Source: Xanthocytophaga flava (GTDB lineage Bacteria > Bacteroidota > Bacteroidia > Cytophagales > 172606-1). From it: 64,000 nucleotides of DNA. A program made the translations under genes and the position numbers. The notes beneath the pieces are model-generated. The model searched no databases and was not told the DNA's origin. It saw nothing but the letters and a program-made list of their open reading frames with translations. Below are positions 1-10,634 of the stretch, piece after piece. The DNA lies in NCBI RefSeq assembly GCF_030068545.1, contig NZ_JASJOR010000001.1, positions 496,001-560,000 on the forward strand. Reading direction: 5' to 3'. The first letter of the stretch is position 1; each line of letters starts with the position of its first letter.

Positions 1-2540
1 TTATGGGTGAGAAGCAAGCCCGTATTCGATATGTACTAGATGTTTTAAGTTTGATACGCCTCTTTGTTTTAAAGCAAAAAGTTACTGAGTATTCACTTTT
101 ACCAAACTCAATTATGCTCCGAAACTACGCAATGATCGCCTTTCGCAACCTGGTCCGCCAGAAAGGCTATGCTTTTATTAACATTGCAGGGCTTGCTGTA
201 GGTATGACAGTCGCTATGCTTATTGGTCTGTGGGTATATGATGAATTGTCATTCAATCAGTACCATCAGAATTACAATCACATCGCAAGAGTTATGAATC
301 AGGTTACTGATGAACAAGAACTTCACACTGGCAATAGTCTACAATATCCACTTGCAGTAGAATTGAAGAATGCTTATGGAGATCAGTTTACTCATTTGTT
401 AAAAGCTTCATGGACACAATCCTATATTCTTTCTCATAGAGATGCAAAGGTTTCTAAAATAGGAATATACATTGAAGATGGAGCTCCGGAAATGCTGACA
501 TTAAAAATGCTCAGAGGTACCTGGACTGGATTAAGAGATCCTCACGCTATCATGTTATCTGAATCCACTGCCAAAGCCTTGTTTGGAGACAAAGAACCAC
601 TTAATCAATTGATAAAAATAAATGCATCCATAGATGTAAAGGTAACAGGGGTCTATGAAGATGTGCCTCAAAATACTGAATTTCATGAAATACAGTTCTT
701 TGCCCCCTTTGACCTCTGGGTGTCTATGAACGACTGGATTGAAAAACGAGCTGTCAATGACTGGAATAATCATTTCCTACGCGTTTATGCCCAGATAAAA
801 CCCAACACCAGCTTTGAAAAAGTCTCCAATACAATAAAAGACACAGAACTTAATAAGATAAAAAATCTGGAAGGTTTACAGGAACAAGTAGCCCATCATC
901 CACAGATCTTCTTACATCCTATGAGTCAATGGCACCTCTACGGATCTTTTGAAAAAGGTCTACCTGAAAAAGGGCCAATACAAATGGTTTGGCTTGTAGG
1001 TATTATTGGTGGCTTTGTGCTCTTACTGGCTTGTATCAACTTTATGAATCTGTCAACGGCTCGCAGTGAAAAACGTGCCAGAGAAGTGGGTATTCGTAAA
1101 ACCCTTGGTTCTCTCCGAGAGCAGCTGATAAGCCAGTTTCTGGGAGAATCTTATCTGGTTGTCCTTTTTGCCTTTTGCCTCTCACTTTTACTTACTCAGC
1201 TTTCACTACCCTGGTTTAATTTGATAGCGAATAAGGATATGCATATGCTTTGGGCCAATCCCTGGTTCTGGCTAACAAGTGTTGGATTCATTGGACTTAC
1301 GGGTTTACTGGCAGGAAGCTATCCGGCTTTGTATTTATCTTCCTTTCATCCTGTTAAAGTATTAAAGGGCACATTACATATTGGCAGATCTGCCTCAACT
1401 CCACGCAGACTATTGGTAGTACTTCAGTTTACAGTATCCGTCACTTTGATCATCTGCACTATTGTTGTGTATCAACAAATTCAGTTCGCTAAAAACCGAC
1501 CAGTAGGATATGACAGAAAAGGATTGATCACGATGGAAATGAAATCGTCAGATTTCTATGGTAAGTACGATTTGTTACGAACTACTTTACAGAAAACAGG
1601 AGTAGTGACAGAAATGTCAGAATCAATGGGTAAAGTCACAGAAGTTGCCTCTGGTAATGGTGGATTCAGCTGGAAAGGTCAGACACAAAATAAGGATAAA
1701 GATTTTGGAACCCTGACAGTAACACCCGAACATGGTAAAACAGTAGGCTGGCAGTTTGTAGCAGGAAGAGATTTTTCAAGAGAGCTAGCTAGTGATTCAT
1801 CAGGGATGGTTATTAACGAAGCAGCAGCCCGATATATGGGATTAAAAAATCCTGTAGGTGAACCGGTATCCTGGACGTGGTCACAAAGTCAGAAAATCAA
1901 ACAGTACAGGATTCTGGGTGTAATCAAAGATATGGTTATGGACTCACCCTATGAACCTATAAAACCCACCCTATTTTACATTCAGGGCTTTAATGGATCT
2001 GTAAGCTGGATCAATATCAGACTTAATCCTAGAGTAAGTACCTCTCAAGCATTGTCTAAGATCGAGGCAGTATTTAAGAAGCTTATTCCTACTGCACCTT
2101 TTGATTATCAGTTTGTAGATCAGGATTATGCCAAAAAGTTTGCAGAAGAAGAACGAATCGGGAAGTTAGCCTCTGTGTTTGCACTACTTGCCATATTCAT
2201 TTCATGCTTAGGCTTATTTGGTTTGGCGTCATTTGTTGCCGAACAACGCACCAAAGAAATTGGCATTCGGAAAGTGTTAGGGGCAACCATACTGAATATC
2301 TGGCAGTTATTATCCAAAGATTTTGTTCTGCTGATAACCTTATCTTTTGTCATCTCCACCCCTATAGCCTGGTATTTTCTCAACAACTGGTTACAAACGT
2401 ATGAATATCGAACCCATATATCCTGGTGGATCTTTGCTGTGACAGGTGCGGGAGCTTTAGTAATTACCTTGTTGACCGTGAGTTTTCAATCGATCAAAGT
2501 AGCATTGATGAATCCGGTTAAGTCCTTGCGGAATGAATAA
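1..2540 (+). CDS. FtsX/MacB-type ABC permease, 5'-truncated by window edge
   Basis: Large inner-membrane permease of the FtsX/MacB class, with two tandem periplasmic-core plus FtsX modules. From the first visible ATG at 3, a membrane segment lies near residues 54-77, three segments near 327-455, and the final FtsX block near 720-845 with the family signature RTKEIGIRKVLGA. The visible start MGEKQARIRYVLDVLSLIR matches about residue 40 of the paralogue at 5181, so roughly 40 residues of the permease prefix domain lie outside the window and the gene is open at its 5' end. It overlaps the original ATG of the next permease (ATGAATAA at 2533-2540), which suggests an operon. Such permeases need an ABC ATPase, and none is in this window. 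The substrate is unknown. Confidence 0.9.
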   Translation, partial: MGEKQARIRYVLDVLSLIRLFVLKQKVTEYSLLPNSIMLRNYAMIAFRNLVRQKGYAFINIAGLAVGMTVAMLIGLWVYDELSFNQYHQNYNHIARVMNQVTDEQELHTGNSLQYPLAVELKNAYGDQFTHLLKASWTQSYILSHRDAKVSKIGIYIEDGAPEMLTLKMLRGTWTGLRDPHAIMLSESTAKALFGDKEPLNQLIKINASIDVKVTGVYEDVPQNTEFHEIQFFAPFDLWVSMNDWIEKRAVNDWNNHFLRVYAQIKPNTSFEKVSNTIKDTELNKIKNLEGLQEQVAHHPQIFLHPMSQWHLYGSFEKGLPEKGPIQMVWLVGIIGGFVLLLACINFMNLSTARSEKRAREVGIRKTLGSLREQLISQFLGESYLVVLFAFCLSLLLTQLSLPWFNLIANKDMHMLWANPWFWLTSVGFIGLTGLLAGSYPALYLSSFHPVKVLKGTLHIGRSASTPRRLLVVLQFTVSVTLIICTIVVYQQIQFAKNRPVGYDRKGLITMEMKSSDFYGKYDLLRTTLQKTGVVTEMSESMGKVTEVASGNGGFSWKGQTQNKDKDFGTLTVTPEHGKTVGWQFVAGRDFSRELASDSSGMVINEAAARYMGLKNPVGEPVSWTWSQSQKIKQYRILGVIKDMVMDSPYEPIKPTLFYIQGFNGSVSWINIRLNPRVSTSQALSKIEAVFKKLIPTAPFDYQFVDQDYAKKFAEEERIGKLASVFALLAIFISCLGLFGLASFVAEQRTKEIGIRKVLGATILNIWQLLSKDFVLLITLSFVISTPIAWYFLNNWLQTYEYRTHISWWIFAVTGAGALVITLLTVSFQSIKVALMNPVKSLRNE

Positions 2541-2610
2541 ATCAAAAAAGCATCCGGAACCACCCTGATGGGCAACTTACCTGCTGCATTTATTCTGTGC
2601 AGATCATCTG

Positions 2611-5178
2611 GTGGAGGAAATAGAAGGTGATTTAGAGGAATTATTCTTCCAGCGGATTCAACTGTTGGGAGAGAAAAAGGCTCGTATCCGATATGTACTG
2701 GATGTAATGAGTCTAATGCGTCCATTTGTTTTCAAAAATAAATCCAGTGATTATATACAACCTTTACCTGGCTCTTCTATGATACGCAATTATCTCACTA
2801 TTGCTTTGCGGAATCTGCTACGACAAAAGCTAAACAGTTCCTTAAACATCATTGGACTGGCAGCAGGCATTACCTGTAGCCTCTTTATTCTTTTATATGT
2901 CAGAGATGAACTTCACTATGATAAACAGTTTACTGGCTCTGACCGTATTTACCGTATTACACTGGAAAATATAGGCGAAAAAACACGTCACTGGGCAGCA
3001 ACAGCACCTTTGATAGGTGAATCTATGACTCAGGAAATACCAGGTATAACAGAAGTTGCACGTTTTCACCGACCTTATCCTGATCGAATATTCAGTTATA
3101 CCTCTACAAACGGCACTTCCGAACGCTTTGAAGAGAAGAGTGGATTTTATGCAGATCCTGCTGTAGTACATATGTTCAATATGGAATTGGTGAAAGGAGA
3201 TCTCACAACCGCACTGAAAGAAGTGAACACGATTATACTTACCACAGCAATGGCCAAGAAGTATTTTGGAGATCAGGACCCTATAGGTAAGGTAATTCAG
3301 GATGATATGGACAATATTCCGATGAAAGTTACAGGAGTTGTAAAAGAATTTCCATTCCCCACTCATCTGCAATTCGACTATCTGATATCGATGAGTACCC
3401 GTTATCAGACATTAAGCAAAGAAGATCTGCATAACCCAGGATGGAGTAGTTTTTACAATTATGTATTGTTAGATCCATCTCAATCCAAAACAACCGTAGA
3501 AGCAAAGTTTCCAGAATTTATGAAGAAGTTCTATGCTCCTACAGGTGAAACCCCACAACAAATTTTTTCCACACGCAAATTACACTTGCAATCTATTCAG
3601 GATATTCATCTGCATTCAAAGCTTGAGAAAGAGATGGCACCTAATAGTGACAGTATGTATGTTTATATATTCTCAGTCGCTGCGGCTCTTATTCTACTGC
3701 TTGCGGCAGTGAATTTTATCAATATATCTACAGCTCAAGCTTTCAAACGAATGAAAGAAGTAGGTGTACGCAAAGCTATGGGGGCCAGTAAAAGCCAGTT
3801 GATCCGACAATTTGTAGGCGAAGCCCTCCTTTTGGCTTTTATAGCAACAAGTCTGGCGTTGTTTCTATTCAGACTGATTATCCCTCTTTACAATACCCTC
3901 TCAATCCGACCAATAGAGGTAGATCAACTATTTACACTTCAGAATATAGGTTTTGTATTAGTACTGGTAGTACTAGTAGGCTGGCTGGCTGGTAGCTATC
4001 CTGCATGGTTTATTGCAGGGTTCAATTCCATTGAATCGTTGAAAGGAAAGAAAACACCCCGATCATCTATCAAGTGGGTTCGGCAAGGAATGATTGTGTT
4101 TCAGTTTGCAGTATCTGTATTTATGATCTTCAGTACACTGATTATTTATCAACAACTTCGCTTCTTTCACAGTAAAGATATTGGATTTGATAAACAACAG
4201 GTAATTGCGGTAAAAGTGTATGGCAAAATGTATAATAAAATTGAAACAATCATGCAGACTTTACGCACAAATCCTGCTGTTTCAGATTTTTCCATGACCT
4301 CAACACTACCTGGAGACCGGTTTAGTACAGATATGTTTATTCCTGTAAATGATCCTCAAAAAGAATTTCAATTACGCCATATCTGGGTTAATTCCAACTT
4401 TCTATCTACGTTGGGTATAGAATTAAAAGAAGGCAATGGTTTTGATCATTTACAACTCCATCAAACAGCTTACATTCTCAATGAGGCAGCCATAAAAGCT
4501 ATGAATCTGGATTCACCTCTTGGAATGCAGTTTGTTTCTCGTGGTGATACCGGAAAAATAATGGGGATTGTAAAAGATTTTCATTTTGCTTCTCTACACT
4601 CTACCATCGAACCACTGGTTATTGTACATAAACCATTTCAGACAAATTATATGCTGATCAATGTTGCAGGCAATCACCTACCTGAAACATTGGAATTACT
4701 GAAATCTACCTTTCATGCACTTTCACCAGAAACCTTATTCAGTTATACATTTCTTAATGAGAAGCTGAATATGTTATATGCATCCGAAAACCGAATGAGT
4801 CAGGTCTTCCAGTTATTTTCCGGGCTTACTATTCTAATATCCTGTTTGGGATTGTTTAGCCTGGTTATCTATACAGTAGAGTTACGTACCAAGGAAATTG
4901 GCATTCGTAAGATACTTGGATCATCTGTTCTGGAAGTAATTATGCTTCTTTTAAAGAACTTTTTACAACCTGTATTGATAGCGACTTTAATTGCCTGGCC
5001 TTTTGCATGGTGGGTAGCTACCCAATGGCTTCAAAACTTTGCCTATCACATTGCCATTGACTGGAAAGTATTTGCAGGATCTGCACTGCTTATATGGCTG
5101 ATAGCTATACTAACAGTAAGTTTTCAATCTATCAGAGCAGCTTTAACCAATCCGGTTAATACGCTACGCAACGAATAA
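2611..5178 (+). CDS. FtsX/MacB-type ABC permease with in-frame stop in its 5' prefix region
   Basis: Paralogue of its two neighbours, with the same layout: permease prefix, MacB-type periplasmic core, three-helix FtsX block (YIFSVAAALILLLAAVNF onward), a second core, and a terminal FtsX block with RTKEIGIRKILGS. The first in-frame start after a stop is GTG 2611. An intact upstream ATG at 2533 overlaps the previous stop codon. Reading from it gives MNKSKKHPEPP, then TGA at 2566-2568, then WATYLLHLFCADHLVEE, which aligns with PPRWATRLLHLFCTDHLIEE of the next paralogue. The Arg codon is therefore replaced by TGA, probably CGA to TGA. Either translation restarts at GTG 2611 without the first 26 residues, or the gene is a recent pseudogene. 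The remaining 855 residues look intact. Confidence 0.8.
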   Translation: MEEIEGDLEELFFQRIQLLGEKKARIRYVLDVMSLMRPFVFKNKSSDYIQPLPGSSMIRNYLTIALRNLLRQKLNSSLNIIGLAAGITCSLFILLYVRDELHYDKQFTGSDRIYRITLENIGEKTRHWAATAPLIGESMTQEIPGITEVARFHRPYPDRIFSYTSTNGTSERFEEKSGFYADPAVVHMFNMELVKGDLTTALKEVNTIILTTAMAKKYFGDQDPIGKVIQDDMDNIPMKVTGVVKEFPFPTHLQFDYLISMSTRYQTLSKEDLHNPGWSSFYNYVLLDPSQSKTTVEAKFPEFMKKFYAPTGETPQQIFSTRKLHLQSIQDIHLHSKLEKEMAPNSDSMYVYIFSVAAALILLLAAVNFINISTAQAFKRMKEVGVRKAMGASKSQLIRQFVGEALLLAFIATSLALFLFRLIIPLYNTLSIRPIEVDQLFTLQNIGFVLVLVVLVGWLAGSYPAWFIAGFNSIESLKGKKTPRSSIKWVRQGMIVFQFAVSVFMIFSTLIIYQQLRFFHSKDIGFDKQQVIAVKVYGKMYNKIETIMQTLRTNPAVSDFSMTSTLPGDRFSTDMFIPVNDPQKEFQLRHIWVNSNFLSTLGIELKEGNGFDHLQLHQTAYILNEAAIKAMNLDSPLGMQFVSRGDTGKIMGIVKDFHFASLHSTIEPLVIVHKPFQTNYMLINVAGNHLPETLELLKSTFHALSPETLFSYTFLNEKLNMLYASENRMSQVFQLFSGLTILISCLGLFSLVIYTVELRTKEIGIRKILGSSVLEVIMLLLKNFLQPVLIATLIAWPFAWWVATQWLQNFAYHIAIDWKVFAGSALLIWLIAILTVSFQSIRAALTNPVNTLRNE

Positions 5179-5180
5179 GT

Positions 5181-7805
5181 ATGGAGACTCCACAACCACC
5201 TCGCTGGGCAACCCGCCTGTTGCATTTATTCTGTACGGATCATCTAATAGAAGAGATGGAAGGGGATTTAGAAGAACTATTTCTACAACGAGTCAAACTT
5301 TTAGGAGAGAAAAAAGCACGCATCCGATATATAATGGATGTACTAAGTCTGATACGTCCAGTTGTTCTTAAAAAGACAAAAAATGAATACTCACAATCTA
5401 CATTCAGTTCCACTATGTTACGAAATTATCTAACCATCGCGTTTCGGAATCTGACCCGTAATAAAGGATATTCCTTTATCAACATTGCGGGATTGGCTGC
5501 AGGAATGGCTGTGGCTATGCTCATTGGCTTATGGATCTATGATGAATTATCCTTTAACCAAAATTATAAAAACTATGACCGTATTGCCAGAGTAATGGAA
5601 AACAGAAACTATGATGGAGAAATAGGCACGCTTTGGTCAGCATCACCGCCATTGGGAGATGCATTGAGGAGTCAGTATAGTAGCAATTTCAAACATATCT
5701 TAATGGCGTCCAATCCAACACGTGTTATTCTATCAACAGAATCAACTAAGCTAATACAAAATGGATACTATTTTGAACCAGGAGTTGCAGAGATGCTGAG
5801 TCTTACTATGCTCTATGGTACACATAAGGGATTGAACGAACCGCATTCTGTTTTGCTATCAGAATCAATGGCTAAAGCCTTTTTTGGTGATAGTAATCCA
5901 GTAGGCAAACTGATGAAGATTGAAAATACGCTGGATGTAAAAGTAACTGGAGTATACAAAGATTTACCACGTAATTCAGATTTTAATGATATGGCGTTTA
6001 TAGCGCCCTGGAGTTTATATCTAAGCAGTAGAAAATGGATACAGAAAGATGCGTGGTGGCAAAATGGCTTTCAAGCCTATGTACAAGTAGCAGATCATGT
6101 AAATATGATCGATGTATCAAAGAAAATCAGAGATATTAAATTGAAGCATTGTGATAAAGAAGAAGCATTGGCAAAGCCAGAACTATTCCTTTTCCCAATG
6201 TCCCAATGGCGGTTGTATTCTGAATTTAAAAATGGTGTGAGTACAGGTGGGCGCATTCAGTTTGTATGGATATATGCCATGATTGGTATTTTTGTCTTAG
6301 TGCTGGCCTGTATCAACTTTATGAACCTATCAACAGCTCGTTCTGAAAAAAGAGCAAAGGAAGTAGGTGTTCGAAAAGCTATTGGATCATTGCAACATCA
6401 GTTAATTAGCCAGTTCTTTAGTGAGTCCTTACTGGTAGTGGCATTTTCATTTGCATTATGTATACTACTAGTTCAACTTGTACTCCCTTTCTTTAATGAT
6501 ATTGCAGATAAGAATGTATCCATAGCCTGGAACAACTCCTTATTTTGGTTAGTAAGCATTGCTTTTTGTTTATTCACCGGCTTACTGGCAGGAAGTTATC
6601 CGGCTCTTTATCTATCCTCCTTTCAGCCAGTGAATGTGCTCAAAGGCACCTTCGTAGCTGGACGGTTTTCAGCTATACCACGTAAAGTTCTCGTAGTAGG
6701 TCAGTTTACCGTCTCTATCGCACTGATTATAAGTACCATTATCATTTTCCAACAGGTTCAATTCTCAAAAGACCGACCTGTAGGATATAGTCGGGATGGG
6801 TTGATTATGATTGAAACCCCTACACCTGATATTCATAAACATCTGGACGCCATTCGGTATGAGTTAAAGAAGACAACTACCATAGTGGAGCTATCTGAAT
6901 CACTCAATCCTATGACGGGAATTAGTTTCACCTCAAATGGTTATGAATGGACAGGAAAAGAAACAGAACAACAGGCAAGCTTTGCTACTGTTTATGTAGA
7001 TCATGAATTTGGTCAGACAGTAGGTTGGCAATTTAAGGCAGGTCGGGATTTTTCAAGGAAATTCGCAACAGATTCAATGGGTGTTGTTTTGAACAAAACA
7101 GCAGCTGACTTTATGGGCTTAAAAGATCCTATCGGGAAAACAATTCGGCAAACTGCTTTTGGTCAAACATCTATATACCATATTGTTGGAGTAATCAATG
7201 ATATGATCATGGAGTCTCCTTATGAGCCTGTTAAAAAAACAATTTATAAGATTAACAACGGAAAGGGTAATTTTATTAACGCAAGGATAAATCCAGCTCA
7301 AAGTACTCGGGATGCGCTACAAACAATAGAGAAAGTCTTAAAAAAGTATGATCCAGATACTCCCTTCGCATACAAATTTGTAAGCAACGAATATGCTCAG
7401 AAGTTTGGAGAAGAAGAACGAATGGGTAAGTTGATTACTTTCTTTTCAGTACTCGCTATTTTTATTTCTTGTCTGGGATTATCAGGTCTGGCTTCATACA
7501 TAGCCGAACAACGTACCAAGGAAATTGGTATTCGGAAAGTTCTGGGGGCGTCTATATTCAATTTATGGGCACTACTCTCCAAAGACTTTGTCTATCTGGT
7601 ACTTACAGCTTTTATCATTGCTACTCCTATAGCCTGGTATTTCCTCAATGGCTGGTTACAGAGTTATACCTATCGTACAGAAATATCGTGGTGGATTTTT
7701 GCAGTGACAGGTCTGGGAGCGTTACTAATCACCTTGTTAACGGTAAGTTTTCAATCCATCAAAGCCGCTTTACTAAATCCAGTTAAGTCACTACGTAACG
7801 AATAA
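5181..7805 (+). CDS. FtsX/MacB-type ABC permease with prefix domain
   Basis: Complete 874-residue permease, two bases after the previous stop, so cotranscribed. Residues 1-75 form the cytoplasmic prefix domain (PPRWATRLLHLF, then EEMEGDLEELF). A first membrane helix follows at about 94-115 (YSFINIAGLAAGMAVAMLIG), then a MacB-like periplasmic core, three helices around residues 360-490 containing FVLVLACINFMNLSTARS, a second core, and the terminal FtsX block with RTKEIGIRKVLGA. The family typically exports or extracts lipophilic compounds, antimicrobial peptides or lipoproteins together with an ATPase, which is not seen here. It serves as the intact template for judging the truncated first and interrupted second copies. 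Confidence 0.93.
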   Translation: METPQPPRWATRLLHLFCTDHLIEEMEGDLEELFLQRVKLLGEKKARIRYIMDVLSLIRPVVLKKTKNEYSQSTFSSTMLRNYLTIAFRNLTRNKGYSFINIAGLAAGMAVAMLIGLWIYDELSFNQNYKNYDRIARVMENRNYDGEIGTLWSASPPLGDALRSQYSSNFKHILMASNPTRVILSTESTKLIQNGYYFEPGVAEMLSLTMLYGTHKGLNEPHSVLLSESMAKAFFGDSNPVGKLMKIENTLDVKVTGVYKDLPRNSDFNDMAFIAPWSLYLSSRKWIQKDAWWQNGFQAYVQVADHVNMIDVSKKIRDIKLKHCDKEEALAKPELFLFPMSQWRLYSEFKNGVSTGGRIQFVWIYAMIGIFVLVLACINFMNLSTARSEKRAKEVGVRKAIGSLQHQLISQFFSESLLVVAFSFALCILLVQLVLPFFNDIADKNVSIAWNNSLFWLVSIAFCLFTGLLAGSYPALYLSSFQPVNVLKGTFVAGRFSAIPRKVLVVGQFTVSIALIISTIIIFQQVQFSKDRPVGYSRDGLIMIETPTPDIHKHLDAIRYELKKTTTIVELSESLNPMTGISFTSNGYEWTGKETEQQASFATVYVDHEFGQTVGWQFKAGRDFSRKFATDSMGVVLNKTAADFMGLKDPIGKTIRQTAFGQTSIYHIVGVINDMIMESPYEPVKKTIYKINNGKGNFINARINPAQSTRDALQTIEKVLKKYDPDTPFAYKFVSNEYAQKFGEEERMGKLITFFSVLAIFISCLGLSGLASYIAEQRTKEIGIRKVLGASIFNLWALLSKDFVYLVLTAFIIATPIAWYFLNGWLQSYTYRTEISWWIFAVTGLGALLITLLTVSFQSIKAALLNPVKSLRNE

Positions 7806-8254
7806 GGTACAATAATATAATCTCTCTTTATCTGGTGTTGGGTTATCAATTCAGTCAACCCAACATCAGCGTTTAGTACACTTCGATTACTCTACTATTA
7901 TCTTCTTTACAGGTTTTTTATTTTTTTATATACAACAGGTAGTTCCTCAACAGCAGACTTTCATTTAACTCCTGCTTAGATATCTCGTTTATTTCATATA
8001 GTGGCCAAGAAACTATTTGATAAAGCATTTTCGATCTGCTATCCGGCATTTTTACAAATACACAGGCTTTTACTTCTATCACAAATAAATTTTAGAGTAT
8101 ACATGCAACAACTTCCAATATAATGCATCTATACCTATGTAGTTATAATCTCCCCAGCAACTGATAAGAGTATTATATTTTTTAGAATGTTTTTCGAAAG
8201 GCAAGCCGATCTCAAAATCATACCATTACTACACTTTTTTTAATACCTGAAACT
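7806..8254. other. Intergenic region between permease operon and fourth permease
   Basis: No convincing reading frame. An inverted repeat lies just after the upstream stop (separate entry). The rest is AT-rich and presumably holds the promoter of the fourth permease, but I could not pick a clear -7/-33 pair. Confidence 0.5.
7833..7868 (+). terminator. Putative terminator hairpin after three-permease operon
   Basis: TGTTGGGTT (7836-7844) pairs perfectly with AACCCAACA (7857-7865) around a 12-nt loop, and the stem extends outward by three pairs including one G-T. There is no strong T-run, so termination efficiency is uncertain. Confidence 0.45.
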
Positions 8255-10618
8255 ATGCTATCCAACTACCTTACTATTGCCTGGAGAAACCTGTCAAAGA
8301 ATAAGGGTTTCTCATTTATTAACATTCTGGGTCTTTCGCTGGGGATGGCCTGCAGTCTGTTTATCTTTCTCTGGATACAGGATGAAGTAGGTACAGATGC
8401 TTTTCATAAAAATGGAGAACGACTCTATCAGTTACGTGAAGTGCAGTATTACGATAATGATAAAACATTGGATACCTATTCTACCCCTGGCATTCTGGCT
8501 GAGTATATCAGAAAAGAGGTTCCGGAAGTTACACATTCACTTGCTATTACCTGGGAACACGATTTATTATTCCGTGCAGGCGAAAAGTCTGGCAAAGAAA
8601 AAGGGCGTTATGCCAGTTCGGATATATTTGAAATGCTAAGCTTTCCATTGATCGAGGGCAATTCCAAAACAGTTTTATCATCTCCGGATCAGGTCGTAAT
8701 TTCACGCAGAGTAGCTGAAAAGTATTTTGGTCAGCAAAATCCTATTAATAAGATCATCCATATAGATAACCGAAAAGATTTCAAAGTCAGTGGTGTATTT
8801 GAGAATATACAAGAGAATTCATCCTTAAAATTCGATTACCTACTTCCCTATCAGGATTTTGAACAGCAAAATGCATGGACCAAGGAATGGACCAGCAACG
8901 GTCCTCATACACTGATTCTACTTCATCCGGATGCATCATGGGAAAAAGTAGATCAAAAACTTAGAAATTACCTGATCAGCAAACGTGAAAAGGAAGCTAG
9001 CAAAATTGAACTCTTTTTACAACCTTATTCTGAACGGTATCTTCACTCCCGCTTTGAAAATGGTAAGCCAACAGGCGGTCGTATTGAGTATGTTCGCCTA
9101 TTCTCCATTGTTACTATTTTTATTTTGCTCATTGCCTGTGTCAACTTTATGAATCTGGCTACTGCCCGTTCAGTCAAACGTTCAAAGGAAGTAGGTATTC
9201 GTAAAGTAGTAGGAGCTGACAAACGCTTCCTGATTGGACAATTTATGGGAGAGGCGATTATGACTACTTTTATCTCTCTGGCTGTAGCTTTGCTGATGGT
9301 TGTGCTTTTTCTTCCTACTTTTAATTCACTTACAGAAAAACACATCTCCCTACAAATTGCCAGTCCTTCGTTCTGGTTTACTTTACTGGCCTTAGCACTA
9401 TTGACTGGATTGATTTCAGGAAGCTATCCAGCTTTGTTTCTGTCCTCTCTCAATCCGATAACTATCCTGAAAGGCTCTCTTAAGTTTAAACCAGAAGCAT
9501 TGCTTTTCCGTAAAGCACTGGTTGTCTTTCAGTTTACCTTATCCATCATCCTTATTGTAGGAACAACTATCGTATACAGGCAAATACAGTACATTCAAAA
9601 CAAAAATCTGGGATTAGATCGTGAAAATGTGATTTATGTACCTATTGAGGGAACTGTTGCCAAAAACTTTGAAACATTTAAGACAAATCTTCTTCAATCT
9701 TCTGCTATTCAGTCTGTATCAACATCTACCCAGATTCCAACTGAGATGAGGAGTTCTACATCTGGAGTAGAATGGGCAGGAAAAAATCCAAAAGACAATA
9801 TTCCATTTGCAAATACAGATATCTCATACGACTTCATCAAAACGATGAAAATTAAACTAAAGGATGGTAGAGATTTCTCTAAGGAATTTGGAACCGACAC
9901 TGCCAATTATCTTATCAACGAAGAAGCTGCGAAACGAATGGGAATGAAAAATCCGGTAGGACAAGACCTGACTATGTGGGATCGCAAAGGAAAGATCGTT
10001 GGTCTAATGGAAAACTTTCATTTACAATCACTCCATGTAGCCATTGAACCACTCATTTTCAGACTAGATGCCCATCCTGCCTTTGGACAGATTGTTGTTC
10101 GTACTCAACCCGGTAAAACTCAACAGGCATTGGTAGAACTTGAAAGAATTTCAAAGGTCTATAATCCGGAATATCCATTCTCCTATGAGTTTGCGGATGC
10201 TACTTTTCAGAAGCAATATAAAAGTGAAATGGTAATTGGAAAGCTTGCTAACTGCTTTGCATTTCTGGGTGTATTTATTTCCTGCCTGGGGTTATTTGGA
10301 CTAGCAATGTTTACAGCCGAACAACGTACCAAAGAAATTGGTATTCGAAAAGTATTGGGAGCTTCTGTTACCAACATTGTATCGATGTTATCACAGGACT
10401 TTTTGAAGCTGGTACTACTGGCTTTTGTGATTGCTACACCTTTGGCATGGTGGTCATTAAGTCAGTGGCTACAAAACTTTGTGTATCGTACAGATCTGCA
10501 TTGGTGGATTTTTGCACTGGCAGGTATCCTGGCTTTATGCATTGCTTTACTAACCATCAGTTTCCAATCTATTAAAGCAGCCATAGCTAATCCTGTGAAG
10601 TCTTTGCGATCAGAATAG
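8255..10618 (+). CDS. FtsX/MacB-type ABC permease without prefix domain
   Basis: 787-residue permease starting MLSNYLTIAWRNLSKNKGFSF, which aligns with the point after the prefix domain in the upstream paralogues (for example MLRNYLTIAFRNL), so this copy lacks the cytoplasmic prefix. It has the first membrane helix at about residues 21-42, a MacB-like core, three helices around 275-405 (ILLIACVNFMNLATARS), a second core, and the terminal FtsX block with RTKEIGIRKVLGA. It is separated from the upstream trio by about 450 bases and probably has its own promoter. A good terminator follows. The partner ATPase is not in view and the substrate is unknown. Confidence 0.93.
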   Translation: MLSNYLTIAWRNLSKNKGFSFINILGLSLGMACSLFIFLWIQDEVGTDAFHKNGERLYQLREVQYYDNDKTLDTYSTPGILAEYIRKEVPEVTHSLAITWEHDLLFRAGEKSGKEKGRYASSDIFEMLSFPLIEGNSKTVLSSPDQVVISRRVAEKYFGQQNPINKIIHIDNRKDFKVSGVFENIQENSSLKFDYLLPYQDFEQQNAWTKEWTSNGPHTLILLHPDASWEKVDQKLRNYLISKREKEASKIELFLQPYSERYLHSRFENGKPTGGRIEYVRLFSIVTIFILLIACVNFMNLATARSVKRSKEVGIRKVVGADKRFLIGQFMGEAIMTTFISLAVALLMVVLFLPTFNSLTEKHISLQIASPSFWFTLLALALLTGLISGSYPALFLSSLNPITILKGSLKFKPEALLFRKALVVFQFTLSIILIVGTTIVYRQIQYIQNKNLGLDRENVIYVPIEGTVAKNFETFKTNLLQSSAIQSVSTSTQIPTEMRSSTSGVEWAGKNPKDNIPFANTDISYDFIKTMKIKLKDGRDFSKEFGTDTANYLINEEAAKRMGMKNPVGQDLTMWDRKGKIVGLMENFHLQSLHVAIEPLIFRLDAHPAFGQIVVRTQPGKTQQALVELERISKVYNPEYPFSYEFADATFQKQYKSEMVIGKLANCFAFLGVFISCLGLFGLAMFTAEQRTKEIGIRKVLGASVTNIVSMLSQDFLKLVLLAFVIATPLAWWSLSQWLQNFVYRTDLHWWIFALAGILALCIALLTISFQSIKAAIANPVKSLRSE

Positions 10619-10634
10619 TAAATTATTGGCATAC

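Noticed and set aside
2893..3372. 159-residue - strand frame inside the second permease
   Set aside because: Cys/His-rich shadow of a well-conserved permease reading frame; no domain.
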